Shown one piece after another: positions 51,415 through 61,300 of a stretch of DNA of 64,000 nucleotides. A program made the position numbers and the translations under genes. The DNA comes from Lachnospiraceae bacterium A4 (GTDB taxonomy: Bacteria; Bacillota; Clostridia; Lachnospirales; Lachnospiraceae), in assembly GCA_000403215.2 (NCBI GenBank), contig KE159538.1, positions 596,440 through 660,439 on the forward strand, in the 5' to 3' direction. Within the stretch, counting starts at the first letter, position 1, and each line of letters begins with the position of its first letter. A model generated the notes under the pieces. It did not search any database. It was not told where the DNA came from and saw nothing but the letters and a program-made list of their open reading frames with translations.

Positions 51415-51924
51415 TTACTCTTTCTTTTGTGTTAAGAAAATTCCAATGACTGCACCAATAAATAGAATCGGTGCTACTCTGACAAACAGCCATTCCAATG
51501 AGTGAAATGCCACTCCAAGAACAGCAGTTTCTGGGTCATGATAATCCCATCCCAAGTAAGGACTTTCTAATGTGAATAAGATTGCATAAACAATTACCAT
51601 AATTGCACATAACAAAATAAGTGACCAATGAATCATTTTCCTTCTCGTGTTTTTCCTTTGTGCCAGTTGCATGTTAATCACTTCCAATTTTTCGGAAATG
51701 GCTTTTAATGTATCAACCTCCGTTTCGATAACAGTTTCTCCCAACAGGGTGCTTACAGGTGTTTCAAGTGCTTCCGACAACGAGATTAACAGATCAGCAT
51801 CGGGAACTGAAAGTCCTTGTTCCCATTTAGAAACTGTCTGTCGCACGATGTTCAGCTTGACAGCAAGCTCTTGTTGTGAAAATCCCTTTGATTTTCTGAT
51901 TGCTTTAATATTTTCTTTGAGCAT
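51415..51924 (-). CDS. XRE-family regulator with two membrane helices
   Basis: About 169 residues from the ATG at 51924, with AGGAGG 9 nt upstream. The N-terminal helix-turn-helix (about 1-60) contains SQQELAVKLNIVRQTVSKWEQGLSVPDADLL. Two membrane segments (about 100-122 and 143-163) complete the protein, as in regulators that sense at the membrane. It is intact, unlike the XRE gene at 14485. Target genes are unknown; its own promoter region faces the AAA-ATPase gene. Confidence 0.85.
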   Translation of the reverse strand: MLKENIKAIRKSKGFSQQELAVKLNIVRQTVSKWEQGLSVPDADLLISLSEALETPVSTLLGETVIETEVDTLKAISEKLEVINMQLAQRKNTRRKMIHWSLILLCAIMVIVYAILFTLESPYLGWDYHDPETAVLGVAFHSLEWLFVRVAPILFIGAVIGIFLTQKKE

Positions 51925-52292
51925 TAGGCATAGCCTCCTTTCCTTTGTCACCCATATTGTAAACGAAACTGCCCGTTGCTACAAGCAATGCATGTTAACA
52001 TTTTCAAAATCATCATATCTCGCCCCGCGCAAACAGGTTATCTTTTCCCATACCGCATACAAACGGATTAGCGTCATAATCATGGCAAAAATCCTAAAAG
52101 TCAGATAACTTTTATCTGATTGGGATAAATATACGAAATAGGGGCATCAAAGGTAATCACCAGATCAATTCCTTCGACTTATCTATCATAGACTGCGATA
52201 TATCAAAATGTGTAACCGCATAGCCTTTTTTTGCATTAAAATCTATGATATACTATGACAAACAGAAGTAGAAGATTGAAAGGAGAGGTCAT
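51925..52292. other. 368-nt intergenic region between divergent XRE and AAA-ATPase genes
   Basis: AT-rich with no ORF that looks coding. TATACT (52250-52255) could be the -10 for the AAA-ATPase gene, with a poor T-rich -35 17 nt upstream. Several GATAT/CATA repeats occur but no clear operator dyad was identified. Nothing else recognised. Confidence 0.4.
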
Positions 52293-54002
52293 ATGTCAGC
52301 AAAACTAAAACTCCCCATAGGCATTGAGAATTTTAAAGAAATGCGTACAGAGGGATATTACTACATTGATAAGACAGGGCTAATTAAGACTCTTTTGGAA
52401 AATCTCGGAAAGGTAAACCTGTTTACACGTCCAAGACGTTTCGGCAAAACGCTGAATATGAGTATGTTGAAATACTTTTTAGGAAAAGAAAATGACCCTG
52501 CGCTTTTTGAGGGACTTGAAATCTCCAGAGAATCAAAGCTCTGTCAGGACTATATGGGAAATTTCCCAGTACTCTCGATCACCTTAAAGGGCGCTACAGG
52601 CGAAAACTTTAAAGAAGCCAAAACGATGCTACGCAGAATGATAGGAAACGAGGCGATGAAGTTCCAGTTTTTGATGCACAGTGACAGACTCACAGAGACA
52701 GAGCACTGTCATTATAAGGCTCTTATCAATACAGACAAAACAGGTGCATTTACAATGTCAGATGAGCTTTTGAAGGACAGTTTGCATCTATTGTCACAGC
52801 TTCTGCACAAACATTATGGTCAAAGTGTAGTTATGCTGATTGATGAATATGATGTTCCTCTTGATAAAGCGTGTCAATCAAGATACTATGCTTCTATGCT
52901 GGAATTGATCAGAAGCCTGTTCGGAAATGCATTTAAAACAAACGATAACCTGAATTTTGCAGTATTAACAGGGTGTCTGAGAATATCAAAAGAAAGCATT
53001 TTTACAGGACTTAATAATTTGAATGTATATACGATAAAAGATGTACAATACAATGAATACTTTGGATTTACAGATTTAGAAGTTCGTAAGATGCTTTCTT
53101 ATTATAGCTTTATGGAAAAATATGATACCATCAAGGAGTGGTATGACGGTTATCATTTCGGCAATCTGGACATTTACTGTCCTTGGGATGTGGTCAGTTA
53201 CTGCCATGCATTAAAAATGAATCCTTTGAGCACGCCGCAAAATTACTGGGTCAATACAAGCAGCAACCATATTATCAAACAATTTATCAGCAGGGCAAAA
53301 GGAACCACCAAAAATGAAATAGAACTATTGATGAATGGAGGCAGCGTCAAAAAGAAAATACATCAGGAGTTAACTTACAGGGATTTGTATTCGAAAATTG
53401 ACAATCTATGGAGTGTTCTGTTTACAACGGGATATCTGACTCAATGCGGTGAAGAAGAGCTTGGACGAACAGAGCTTGTAATTCCAAACAAAGAAATCCG
53501 CTGGATATATGCTGAGCAGATACAAGACTGGTTTGAGGAGGAAACCTTAAAGGACAGTCAAAAACTAGAAGCCTTCTGTCATGCATTTGAAGAAAACAAT
53601 GTAACAGCAATAGAAGAAGGCTTTAATGCATACCTTCGAAAAACAATCAGTATCCGGGATACAAATACCAGAAAAGAAATGAAAGAAAATTTTTATCATG
53701 GTATTCTGCTGGGGCTTTTTGGTGCTATGGAGGACTGGGATATTCGGTCAAACGCTGAAGCGGGAGAGGGCTACAGTGATATCAGCATTGAGATAGAAAA
53801 AAAAGGGATTGGTATTATCATTGAACTAAAATATGCCGAAAAAGCAGCATTTGACATCGGATGCCAATATGCCATGCAGCAAATTAAGAATAGAAATTAT
53901 GAAGAAGCGCTGATTGATGACGGTATGAAAACCATTTACCAATATGGAATTGCCTGTTATAAAAAACGGTGCAAAGTGCTTTCTAATAAATCTAATTGGT
54001 GA
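52293..54002 (+). CDS. AAA-ATPase (PF09820) fused to PD-(D/E)XK nuclease-like domain (PF08011)
   Basis: 569 residues. The N-terminal P-loop region has the family's unusual Walker A-like RPRRFGKTLNMSMLKYFL (about 49-66) and Walker B-like VVMLIDEYDVPLDKA (about 180-194). The C-terminal domain (about 440-560) contains SDISIEI, IIIELKYA and QI, a PD-(D/E)XK arrangement with Asp, Glu-x-Lys. Family members occur in many copies per genome in Lachnospiraceae and Bacteroidetes and may be mobile or defensive; the biological role is unproven. AAAGGAGAGG precedes the ATG. A long hairpin follows the stop. Confidence 0.9.
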   Translation: MSAKLKLPIGIENFKEMRTEGYYYIDKTGLIKTLLENLGKVNLFTRPRRFGKTLNMSMLKYFLGKENDPALFEGLEISRESKLCQDYMGNFPVLSITLKGATGENFKEAKTMLRRMIGNEAMKFQFLMHSDRLTETEHCHYKALINTDKTGAFTMSDELLKDSLHLLSQLLHKHYGQSVVMLIDEYDVPLDKACQSRYYASMLELIRSLFGNAFKTNDNLNFAVLTGCLRISKESIFTGLNNLNVYTIKDVQYNEYFGFTDLEVRKMLSYYSFMEKYDTIKEWYDGYHFGNLDIYCPWDVVSYCHALKMNPLSTPQNYWVNTSSNHIIKQFISRAKGTTKNEIELLMNGGSVKKKIHQELTYRDLYSKIDNLWSVLFTTGYLTQCGEEELGRTELVIPNKEIRWIYAEQIQDWFEEETLKDSQKLEAFCHAFEENNVTAIEEGFNAYLRKTISIRDTNTRKEMKENFYHGILLGLFGAMEDWDIRSNAEAGEGYSDISIEIEKKGIGIIIELKYAEKAAFDIGCQYAMQQIKNRNYEEALIDDGMKTIYQYGIACYKKRCKVLSNKSNW

Positions 54003-54005
54003 CAT

Positions 54006-54070
54006 TAGCACGGTCCCATGCATCTCCATACTCCTTATAATCCCTAACAGGCACATGGGAGCCCGTGCTA
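54006..54070. repeat. Hairpin immediately after the AAA-ATPase gene
   Basis: 8-bp (54006-54013/54063-54070) plus 6-bp (54015-54020/54054-54059) arms with a 33-nt loop, separated by a small bulge. No U-run follows. Could be a terminator-like stem or the inverted end of a palindromic element. It starts 3 nt after the stop codon. Confidence 0.6.
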
Positions 54071-54139
54071 GTACAATATTATCTGTATTAATTCGGCGCA
54101 GTCTTTGAATTACGGTTATATCAAGAATATTAGAAAGTT

Positions 54140-54691
54140 CTACACAACACTTTCCCGAAATGGGTCAAGATAATTCAATTGATTCTCCTCAAACTTCTGC
54201 TCTAATGCCTCCAATCCCTTATGTTTTTTATAGTTTCTTTCTGTCTCCGTAATAGGAAGAAGCCACAAAAATTGTATCATTTTTGAATCAATTTGACACT
54301 TTTCAAGGACAGGTCCATCCAGATACGGCAAGGATAATAAACCATATCTTTGAGTTGACGCTGGATACCAAGAACAGCCAAAATTAACGGTATGTCCCCA
54401 TCCCAAATTCCCTCCTGTCACATGATAATGAGCAATAACAGTGAGCAATTCAATCAGAAAATCATGTTCAACAAGTGAGAACATATGGAGTTCAATTGCG
54501 TTTCGCCCTTCATAATCAGACATTCCACAAGTAGCATAAATCCACATGTTCCGTTTACGATTTGGCGAAAATTTCAGGATTGTAATATTATCAGGTAATT
54601 CATTGACAGGTCCTTTGTTGAAATGATATTCTGTAAATTTTCCCAAATAGTTCGTATAATGTTCTTTTATTTCCTGCCGATCTTCTATCAC
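54140..54691 (-). CDS. SUFU (suppressor of fused)-domain protein
   Basis: 183 residues from a GTG at 54691 with GAGG upstream. The sequence fits the bacterial SUFU family: TILKFSPNRKRNMWIYATCGMSD, then NAIELHMFS, HYHVTGGNLGWGHTVNFG and SLPYLDGPVL. Bacterial SUFU proteins are often immunity proteins for polymorphic toxins, but no toxin gene is adjacent. It forms a unit with the 74-residue-frame gene just upstream. Soluble, cytoplasmic. Confidence 0.85.
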   Translation of the reverse strand: MIEDRQEIKEHYTNYLGKFTEYHFNKGPVNELPDNITILKFSPNRKRNMWIYATCGMSDYEGRNAIELHMFSLVEHDFLIELLTVIAHYHVTGGNLGWGHTVNFGCSWYPASTQRYGLLSLPYLDGPVLEKCQIDSKMIQFLWLLPITETERNYKKHKGLEALEQKFEENQLNYLDPFRESVV

Positions 54692-54699
54692 ACTTTACC

Positions 54700-54897
54700 T
54701 CATTTACTCTTCTCTTCCAAATACTGATTCACGGTCTTCTCAATGGATTCCCGCGAGATCGGATAATGAAACTCCTTGATAATCCTGTCCACGGTGTACC
54801 CATGATCGACCAGATGCCTGATTGCACCGCCATAGGCAAAATCTTTCGTGAAATTTGACAATGCTTCCTCAAAATAACCATGATTTTGTTCTTCCAT
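54700..54897 (-). CDS. Small conserved-looking protein of unknown function
   Basis: About 65 residues from the ATG at 54897 with AAAGGAA upstream (ATG at 54924 is an alternative). The sequence includes FAYGGAIRHLVDHGYTVDRI and YPISRESIEKTVNQYLEE, which looks like a helical DNA- or protein-binding module. It lies 8 nt before the SUFU-domain gene and is probably cotranscribed. No family assigned. Confidence 0.6.
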   Translation of the reverse strand: MEEQNHGYFEEALSNFTKDFAYGGAIRHLVDHGYTVDRIIKEFHYPISRESIEKTVNQYLEEKSK

Positions 54898-54927
54898 TCT
54901 GTCACAATTCCTTTCTTCAAACACATT

Positions 54928-55608
54928 CTAAATCTCATCTACAGACAAAACACCCTTTAATTTTTGCAGAACGCCAATATAGTCCTCTCTGTTTGTCTTT
55001 GGCGGAATGCGAAATGTCACCACAATCTGAAAATACTGCCCCTTTGCCTTTGGCTTATCCACATGAAAGCTGTCTACCAAGCAGTTATCCTCTTTGAGCT
55101 GCCTTGACACATGGGTAATTGCCTTGCCGTCCTCAACCTCGATGTAGAGTGTCAGATACCGCGAATACCGATATACTTTACGCTCAATCCATGGCACCAT
55201 ATGCACGCCAAACAACCATACCGCGGTGAGAATGACCGCACCGTCAAGAAAACCAATGCCCACTGCAAGACCAATGCATGCACAGGTCCAGATACTTGCC
55301 GCAGAAGTCAGTCCCTTAATCTGGTGTCCAGAAACCAAGATCGACCCTGCACCCAGAAAACCGACACCGCTGATAACCTGCGCTGCGATTCTCGAAATAT
55401 CTAACCGCTCTGGGTAGAGTGCTTCCAGATACTGCTCCATCAACATCACCATCGCGGCGCCAAGGCATACAGTGATCGTTGTCCGTGCGCCGCCGCCGCG
55501 GCGCTTTGCCCCTCTGTCAATCCCTATCACAATCCCAAGCACCAGCGAAAACACTATCCGCACGAAAATATTCTGCCACGTCCATTCAGAGAACCTCATT
55601 GTAAACAT
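54928..55608 (-). CDS. MgtC/SapB-family membrane protein
   Basis: About 226 residues. The ATG at 55608 is preferred with AAAAGGAGGG 9 nt upstream; the frame is open to 55728. Four to five membrane helices with the MgtC signature RGGGARTTITVCLGAAM, VISGVGFLGAGSIL and GLTSAASIWTCACIGLAVG. A C-terminal soluble ACT-like domain (about 155-226) follows. MgtC-like proteins modulate magnesium homeostasis or ATP synthase during stress. The gene lies 70 nt downstream of dtd. Confidence 0.9.
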   Translation of the reverse strand: MFTMRFSEWTWQNIFVRIVFSLVLGIVIGIDRGAKRRGGGARTTITVCLGAAMVMLMEQYLEALYPERLDISRIAAQVISGVGFLGAGSILVSGHQIKGLTSAASIWTCACIGLAVGIGFLDGAVILTAVWLFGVHMVPWIERKVYRYSRYLTLYIEVEDGKAITHVSRQLKEDNCLVDSFHVDKPKAKGQYFQIVVTFRIPPKTNREDYIGVLQKLKGVLSVDEI

Positions 55609-55678
55609 AACTGCTGCCCTCCTTTTCTTCCCGATGTCCGAATATTGCACCTGCCAATCATCAATGCACTGGTACCTT

Positions 55679-56131
55679 CTACCGCACAATCTCATCTGAG
55701 TCCAACACAATTGTAAACGGTCCGTCATTTAACAGCGATACCTTCATCTCTGCCCCAAAAGAACCATGCTCTGCATGAAACCCTTTTTTCTCAATCTCCT
55801 CAATACAATATTCATACAGCTCATTTGCCTTGTCCGGCTTTCCAGCCAAAGTAAATGATGGCCTGTTTCCCTTCCGGCAGTCTGCATACAGCGTAAATTG
55901 CGAGATAATCAAAAACTCACCCCTCACATCTGCAATTGACAGATTTGTCTTTCCATCTGCATCATCGAAAATGCGCAGCTTCGACAGCTTGTCAATCATC
56001 TTGTCCGCAATCTGCCTGTCGTCGCTGTCAGCCACGCCCACAAAAACCAAAAGCCCATGACCGATTTGCCCAATCACTTTCTGCTCCACAGAGACACTCG
56101 CCTCACGCACCCTCTGAACTACAAAACGCAT
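55679..56131 (-). CDS. dtd: D-aminoacyl-tRNA deacylase
   Basis: 150 residues from the ATG at 56131 with GGAGG upstream, the usual length of Dtd. Signature segments are RVREASVSVEQKVIGQIGHGLLVFVGV, the nucleophile motif SQFTLYADCRKGNRPSF and the Gly-cisPro loop NDGPFTIVLDS. The enzyme removes D-amino acids from mischarged tRNAs. The longer upstream open frame (to 56203) has no site. Identity secure. Confidence 0.95.
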   Translation of the reverse strand: MRFVVQRVREASVSVEQKVIGQIGHGLLVFVGVADSDDRQIADKMIDKLSKLRIFDDADGKTNLSIADVRGEFLIISQFTLYADCRKGNRPSFTLAGKPDKANELYEYCIEEIEKKGFHAEHGSFGAEMKVSLLNDGPFTIVLDSDEIVR

Positions 56132-56214
56132 ATCGTATTCCTCCATCTTCAAAAAGAACTCATGCGGCAGACTTGATAGTATCCTATCCTGTGTCAGCCA
56201 CACAAGTTATCAGT

Positions 56215-56820
56215 TTAAACCAGCAGTTTATTCAACGTCTCACAAGCCTGATCGTAGCTTTCAAAAACAATCCCTTTCATGCCTAGCGCCCGTGCCGCCT
56301 CAACATTTTCTTCGCGATCATCGATAAAGACACACTCCTCGGACCGAAGTCCGTATTCACCCAAAAGATGCTCATAGATGTCTGCATTTGGCTTGACCAT
56401 CTTCACAAACCCAGAGACTACCTTCCCATCCACTTGCTCGAGAAAAGGAAAACATCCGCATTCCGTATGGAGTGCAAAAATCTCCCGCGGATAATTAGAA
56501 AGCAGATACACCTTCAATCCAGCCTGCTTCAACCGCTCAATCCACTGTACCGCGTATGCATAAGGCTCTACCAGCTTGTCGCGGTTGTCCCACACCCGAT
56601 TAAATGCATCAAGATGATCTTGATTGTCCTCTCGAAAATGTTGTAGAATCTCTGCTTCCTCGTAAATGCCATGATCGAGTTCGCCCCACCAAGGACTGCC
56701 AAAGACAGTTTTCTCAAATATTTTTTGCGTCTCCTCTGGAAGCTGCAAATCCTCCATAAGCGCACGCCAGCGGAAATCCACCAGCACATTTCCAATATCA
56801 AACACTACATTCTTTATCAT
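56215..56820 (-). CDS. HAD-superfamily hydrolase, YihX-like sugar phosphatase
   Basis: 201 residues with the HAD motifs: nucleophile in VVFDIGNVLVDF, motif II in YLLSNYP, and motif III/IV in KPNADIYEHLL and VFIDDREENVEAARALGM. The motif DxGNVLxxF(R)W places it with YihX, an alpha-D-glucose-1-phosphate phosphatase of E. coli. The start overlaps the UDP-sugar pyrophosphorylase by 4 nt, so the two are co-translated. A role in glucose-1-phosphate balance is plausible but not shown by sequence. Confidence 0.85.
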   Translation of the reverse strand: MIKNVVFDIGNVLVDFRWRALMEDLQLPEETQKIFEKTVFGSPWWGELDHGIYEEAEILQHFREDNQDHLDAFNRVWDNRDKLVEPYAYAVQWIERLKQAGLKVYLLSNYPREIFALHTECGCFPFLEQVDGKVVSGFVKMVKPNADIYEHLLGEYGLRSEECVFIDDREENVEAARALGMKGIVFESYDQACETLNKLLV

Positions 56821-58043
56821 AATGCCACACCATTTTTCTGTAAAAGCGCTCTTGCGCTCTCCACAGAGTCCACACCTGACTTATTTTTGATCGGTGCAAA
56901 TTCATAGTCGCGCACCACCTCATACGACAGACAATTATCAAACATATGAATCATATCCAGCACCAAAAGCTCAAACTTATAGCCGTTTGGCGACTCTGGT
57001 TTAACCAATACACCCTTTTCATCAATAAAGGGAATCTTTTTCTCGACGACATGCACTGTCATCTTCTGACTTGAAATCTCTTCAAGCTGGTCCACGCGAA
57101 ACAGATAGTTCAAAATCACGCCAAAGTTATACGATAGCTCACCATTTGCCTCCCTTGAATTGATAATTTCCTCTGTCATCTCATAATATTCTACGATCGA
57201 AGGCTTACCATCTTCAAGACAGAGCACACCAATCTTTTCCTCCGGGTCTGCCTTCCTGACAACCTTAGCGCCGCTCACGCACCCTGAGTCGATCGTCGCA
57301 CCCACAAACACAGGGTCAGCAATGCGCTGTAACACGTTATCCACTGCAAAGATATTCAGCCACTCAACGCCTCTTGCCTTGACATCCTTCAAGACACCGG
57401 TGACTTCCATGGAATAAAACCATCCGCCATTTCCATTGGGCGAGAGCGACAGCGAATCCGCCGACTCCATATAGAGCTTTCCCTGAAAATCAACAGAAGG
57501 CGCCATCTCCTGTTTGAAGAATTTGACAAAATCTTTGGGATAACCAAAATAGTTTTTCTCCTCAAAAAAGGCGATGGTCTCGTCATGATTTTTGTCGCTG
57601 GTCATGACATACAGCGGCACAAAACAGCCTGCCTTGTCAGTCACGTCCATTAAATTTCTGATCAGACGCTCGAAGATATAGACTTCCTTCGTCAGACCAA
57701 TATTGTATTTTCCTTTCGGTCCGTCCGAGCCAAGACGGGTTCCCTGACCGCCTGCGAGCAGCACCGCGCCGACTTTGCCTGCCCTGATGGCGCCGAGTCC
57801 GATCTCTTCATATTTTGCCTTGTTCTCTTCAATCTGTGTCACTTCAAGCGCGGACAGCGGTTCGAGTTTTCCCCTCTCCTGCGAAAGCTCCTTGTGCCCT
57901 GCCATCTCGACAATCGACCAGTCAATCCGCTCAATCTGCGCAGCAAGTTTTTCTTTTCCTTTATCGTCGAGCTTTTGATAAGCCTCAAAAATATGCTCTT
58001 GTCCGTGTTCTTTTAGTACGTTTAACAGTTCATTTTCCTTCAT
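56817..58043 (-). CDS. UDPGP-family uridylyltransferase (UDP-sugar pyrophosphorylase)
   Basis: About 408 residues. The nucleotide-binding loop VLLAGGQGTRLGSDGPKGKYNIG is diagnostic of the UDPGP type 1 family, which makes UDP-N-acetylglucosamine or UDP-glucose from sugar 1-phosphate and UTP. Further motifs are PLYVMTSDKNHDETIAFFE and GNGGWFYSM. The ATG at 58043 is favoured over the GTG at 58049; AAGGAAAA is upstream. It is the first gene of an operon that continues with the HAD phosphatase and dtd. Donor sugar specificity cannot be read from sequence. Confidence 0.9.
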   Translation of the reverse strand: MKENELLNVLKEHGQEHIFEAYQKLDDKGKEKLAAQIERIDWSIVEMAGHKELSQERGKLEPLSALEVTQIEENKAKYEEIGLGAIRAGKVGAVLLAGGQGTRLGSDGPKGKYNIGLTKEVYIFERLIRNLMDVTDKAGCFVPLYVMTSDKNHDETIAFFEEKNYFGYPKDFVKFFKQEMAPSVDFQGKLYMESADSLSLSPNGNGGWFYSMEVTGVLKDVKARGVEWLNIFAVDNVLQRIADPVFVGATIDSGCVSGAKVVRKADPEEKIGVLCLEDGKPSIVEYYEMTEEIINSREANGELSYNFGVILNYLFRVDQLEEISSQKMTVHVVEKKIPFIDEKGVLVKPESPNGYKFELLVLDMIHMFDNCLSYEVVRDYEFAPIKNKSGVDSVESARALLQKNGVAL

Positions 58044-58102
58044 GACCACTTTTCCTTAACCTTTCATAAATGCTTCAAAATAATTCCATCGTTCATTACT
58101 TA

Positions 58103-58132
58103 ACAATACTACATTTTATGGTTTCTTGTAAA
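58103..58132 (-). promoter_or_regulatory. Promoter of the UDPGP-HAD-dtd operon
   Basis: On the minus strand TTTACA (58127-58132), an 18-nt spacer and TATTGT (58103-58108). The rest of the gap to 58322 holds the terminator of the helicase gene and nothing else recognised. Confidence 0.6.
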
Positions 58133-58172
58133 CACCTATACGCCAAAAAGTCAATTTCGAATACACGCGTAC

Positions 58173-58206
58173 AAAAAAGGAAGCATATCTCAACAGATAT
58201 GCTTCC
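58173..58206 (-). terminator. Rho-independent terminator of the Lhr helicase transcript
   Basis: Perfect 12-bp stem (58179-58190/58195-58206) with a 4-nt loop and a run of six U residues (58173-58178) on the minus strand, 117 nt after the helicase stop. Confidence 0.9.
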
Positions 58207-58322
58207 TCCTGTGGTCAGAAGGGGCTCTTGTATGTCACAAAATCCCGTTTTTATTATATCATATCCAACTGTAAACGCACTGTCCATTTCTTCGCAAAAT
58301 CTTACCGTTTTTGCACATCAGA

Positions 58323-61300
58323 CTATCGATAGAGCACATAATCCTGCATTTCCCGGAAAAATCCTGCGCGCGTCAGTGCCTCTCCTGCAAAATCAGGATA
58401 ATTCTTGACTACAATGCGCTTGCGTGCCGGAAAGAGCTTTCCTTTTTTATAACACGCTGAAAATTCTGCAAGACATGCCTCCGCCAGTTCTTCCTCAAAC
58501 ACGCGCAGCGTAGCTCCCTGACGCTCTATCACGGCGGCTGGCATTCCTCCACAACAGGCAACCGCAGTGCCCGGCACATTGATGAAGCTGCGCCCCTCCA
58601 TATGAGGCAGAAGCTTCCCCCAGCACTGTACAGGGTCTGCTGCATTTACCCACACAATCTCCTTTGGTATCGTCTGCCCGTTTCTGGCAAGCTGGCGCAC
58701 CACAGCTTCATACTCATTTCCGCGGAGAAACTGTGCACCCGACAGCCCCTCGACAAAATATCCCCGCCTCGCCTGTCCAGTGTACTCCCAGACACGCAGC
58801 ACAGACAGCGCCTCCTGCCATGCAAGCCCGCATACTGCTGCCGTCTCCCGGCACACGATAATATATCGGTCAAAGCACTGTTCCAATGCGGTTTTCAAAG
58901 ACTGCTCGTCAGACTGTGCATCTGTCGCTTGTCTTAATGGACGCACAAGGTCCCATCTCCCGGCGCGCAATGCCTTCACATGCATACTCACACGCTGTTT
59001 TGCAGTCACTTTTTTGGTGTGCTCCTGATTTCGCCACTGCCGCACTGGGACAAAACTATCTGCGCAGACCAGTCCTTTTTCCATCAGAGACATAAGCGTA
59101 TCATACGGAGATTCGCTGCCAAATACATTGTTCAAAGACTGCATAAAGCTGGCGCCGCGCTTTTGCAATGTATGATACAAAAGCTGTTCTTTCTCGCTAA
59201 GTTCACCATCCACCGCGCTCAGCAGACTGTCCGGCGCCGCGTCCCAGTCAATCCCCTCCTGAAGCTCAAAGCGCAGGCCGCCCTTTCCCTGTATGCACCA
59301 GAACACCTCCCCCTCGGCAAGATAAGCGTCCAGCACCGTTTCTTTATATTGCTTTACCCAGCGCGGAAAAAGGATATCCTCCCAATAGGAAACAGGAAGT
59401 GTAGTTCCCGCATAATACTTTAAAACTTCCGTCAGCGCCTCCTTTGCAGGCGCACTGGACTCCATGCGGGACAGCAGCAGTGCCGCATAGGTTTGTGCAG
59501 GGCAGGTCTGGGCTTCATTGCGGCGGTTTTTTAAAGTCTGTATACCGGCGCGGCGGTATAATTCCGCATGATAATATTTGCCGTCCTGTCTGACTGCCTC
59601 CTTGCGGCTGCAAAGCTCTTCTAAGATAGCCTCTGCAAGAGAGAACGGCAATCCATAACGGCTGGCAGTCTGGGCAACATCGGCGGCACCGCGGTAGCGC
59701 AGCATTCGCCGCACAATCTGGAGCTGTGCTTCACAGGGTTTTGCCGCAAAATCTGCGGTGTTATCAGCCAAAACTGCTGTGCCGAGTGCCTCCGCGTATT
59801 TTTCTGTCTCCTCTGCGGCAATCCACAACCCCTGCTCGAGATAACACACCCTGCCATTTTGTGCCAGACTGTCCAGCCACTCCACAGGTACCTCCAGCTC
59901 TCCTGCTGCCAGATCACCTTCTGTCATCAGCAGTGCATGAAGCTGGCGCGCATCTTTTGGCAGTTTTTCCCTGAGTAAGTGATATTCCTGAAGCTGTGAT
60001 AACTCCTGACTCCCCGGTTTTACTGCCTCCTTTAACATATCCTCCACTGCGTTGTGGATTCCACGCGGTGTCGGCGCATAATCATACATCACCGCGGCTT
60101 CCTGTGCCCATTGCAGCGGCAGGGACATTGGGGAAGCCGTCTCCGTATAAATTTCCCGCACCTTTACCGTGCCTGCGCAGATCTCACACAGCAGTTCTCG
60201 CACGCCCTCGGCATCCCACAACTCCTGCATACATTCCTGCCTCGTCTCACGAATCAAGGGATGCCTGTCTTCACGGACTACCTGTTCTAATAATTCCGCG
60301 CTCTTTAACCGCTGCTTCCAGAGAGGCTGACGGCTGTTTTTGCGCACGCCCATCATCAATGCCCTGCCGCAGTTATACCTAAAAGCCATGTTAAAGACTG
60401 GCGCCGCCGGCAGCAATATCTCTAATTTTCTGACACAGGTGTCAGGAGAAATGCTCTGCAAGATGCCTTCTGGCAGTGTTCTGCTTCCATACGAATACAG
60501 TAAAAATCCATCTTCCTCGTCCACGCTGCCAATCTCTATGCCAAGACGTTCCCTTGCTGTCTGGGCAGCCAGCAACGAAAGCGGCGCATTGATCCGCCTG
60601 CCAAACACCGAGTGAAACATCAACTGGCTGTTTCCAGATGAATCCCTGAAATGCTCTACCAGAATGGTCTTGTCGTCCTGCAAGCACCCAAGCGCCTTAA
60701 TCTGCCGTTCTAAATAGCCCGCAGCAAGGGAGACTGCGGTGCTGTCAAGTCCCATCTGATGCAGCGCTTCTGAGAGTTTTCCGTCCTCGTATGCCTGCTG
60801 TAACATATGGAACATGCGCCCAAATGCCTCTCCGGTGTGTCTGTCCCTCCCTTTGATTTCTCCCTTCCAGAAGGGGAGTCGCGCGCCCTCCACATGCGCC
60901 TGCACAACAGTCACAAGATCACGGCTGATGTTCGTGATTTTCCATGCAAACGCGCCGAGAATAAAGCGGTCTCCTCTCTGGGATTCATAGACAAATTCCT
61001 CGTCAACCTCTCCAAGCTTAACGCCATCCTCTGTTTTTACAGTATAAAGTCCCTTGTCGGGAATCGTGCCGCCTGCCGAGACTGCGAGCATTCTGCTGTA
61101 TCCGTCCCCCTCCACGCGCTCATGAAGCCTGTCATAGAGAATCCTTGGACGCACTGGCAGCTCCCGCGCATGTTCATAATCTCCCGCCAGCATACAGAGT
61201 ACCGACTGAACATCCTCCCTTGTAATCTCCCGAAAATTCCATGCACGCGGCAGAATTTCCATCACATCCTCCAATGTATAACTTTGAAACGCCGCCATCG

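Noticed and set aside
51647-52108. 153-codon plus-strand frame
   Set aside because: Antisense to the intact XRE gene and its upstream region.
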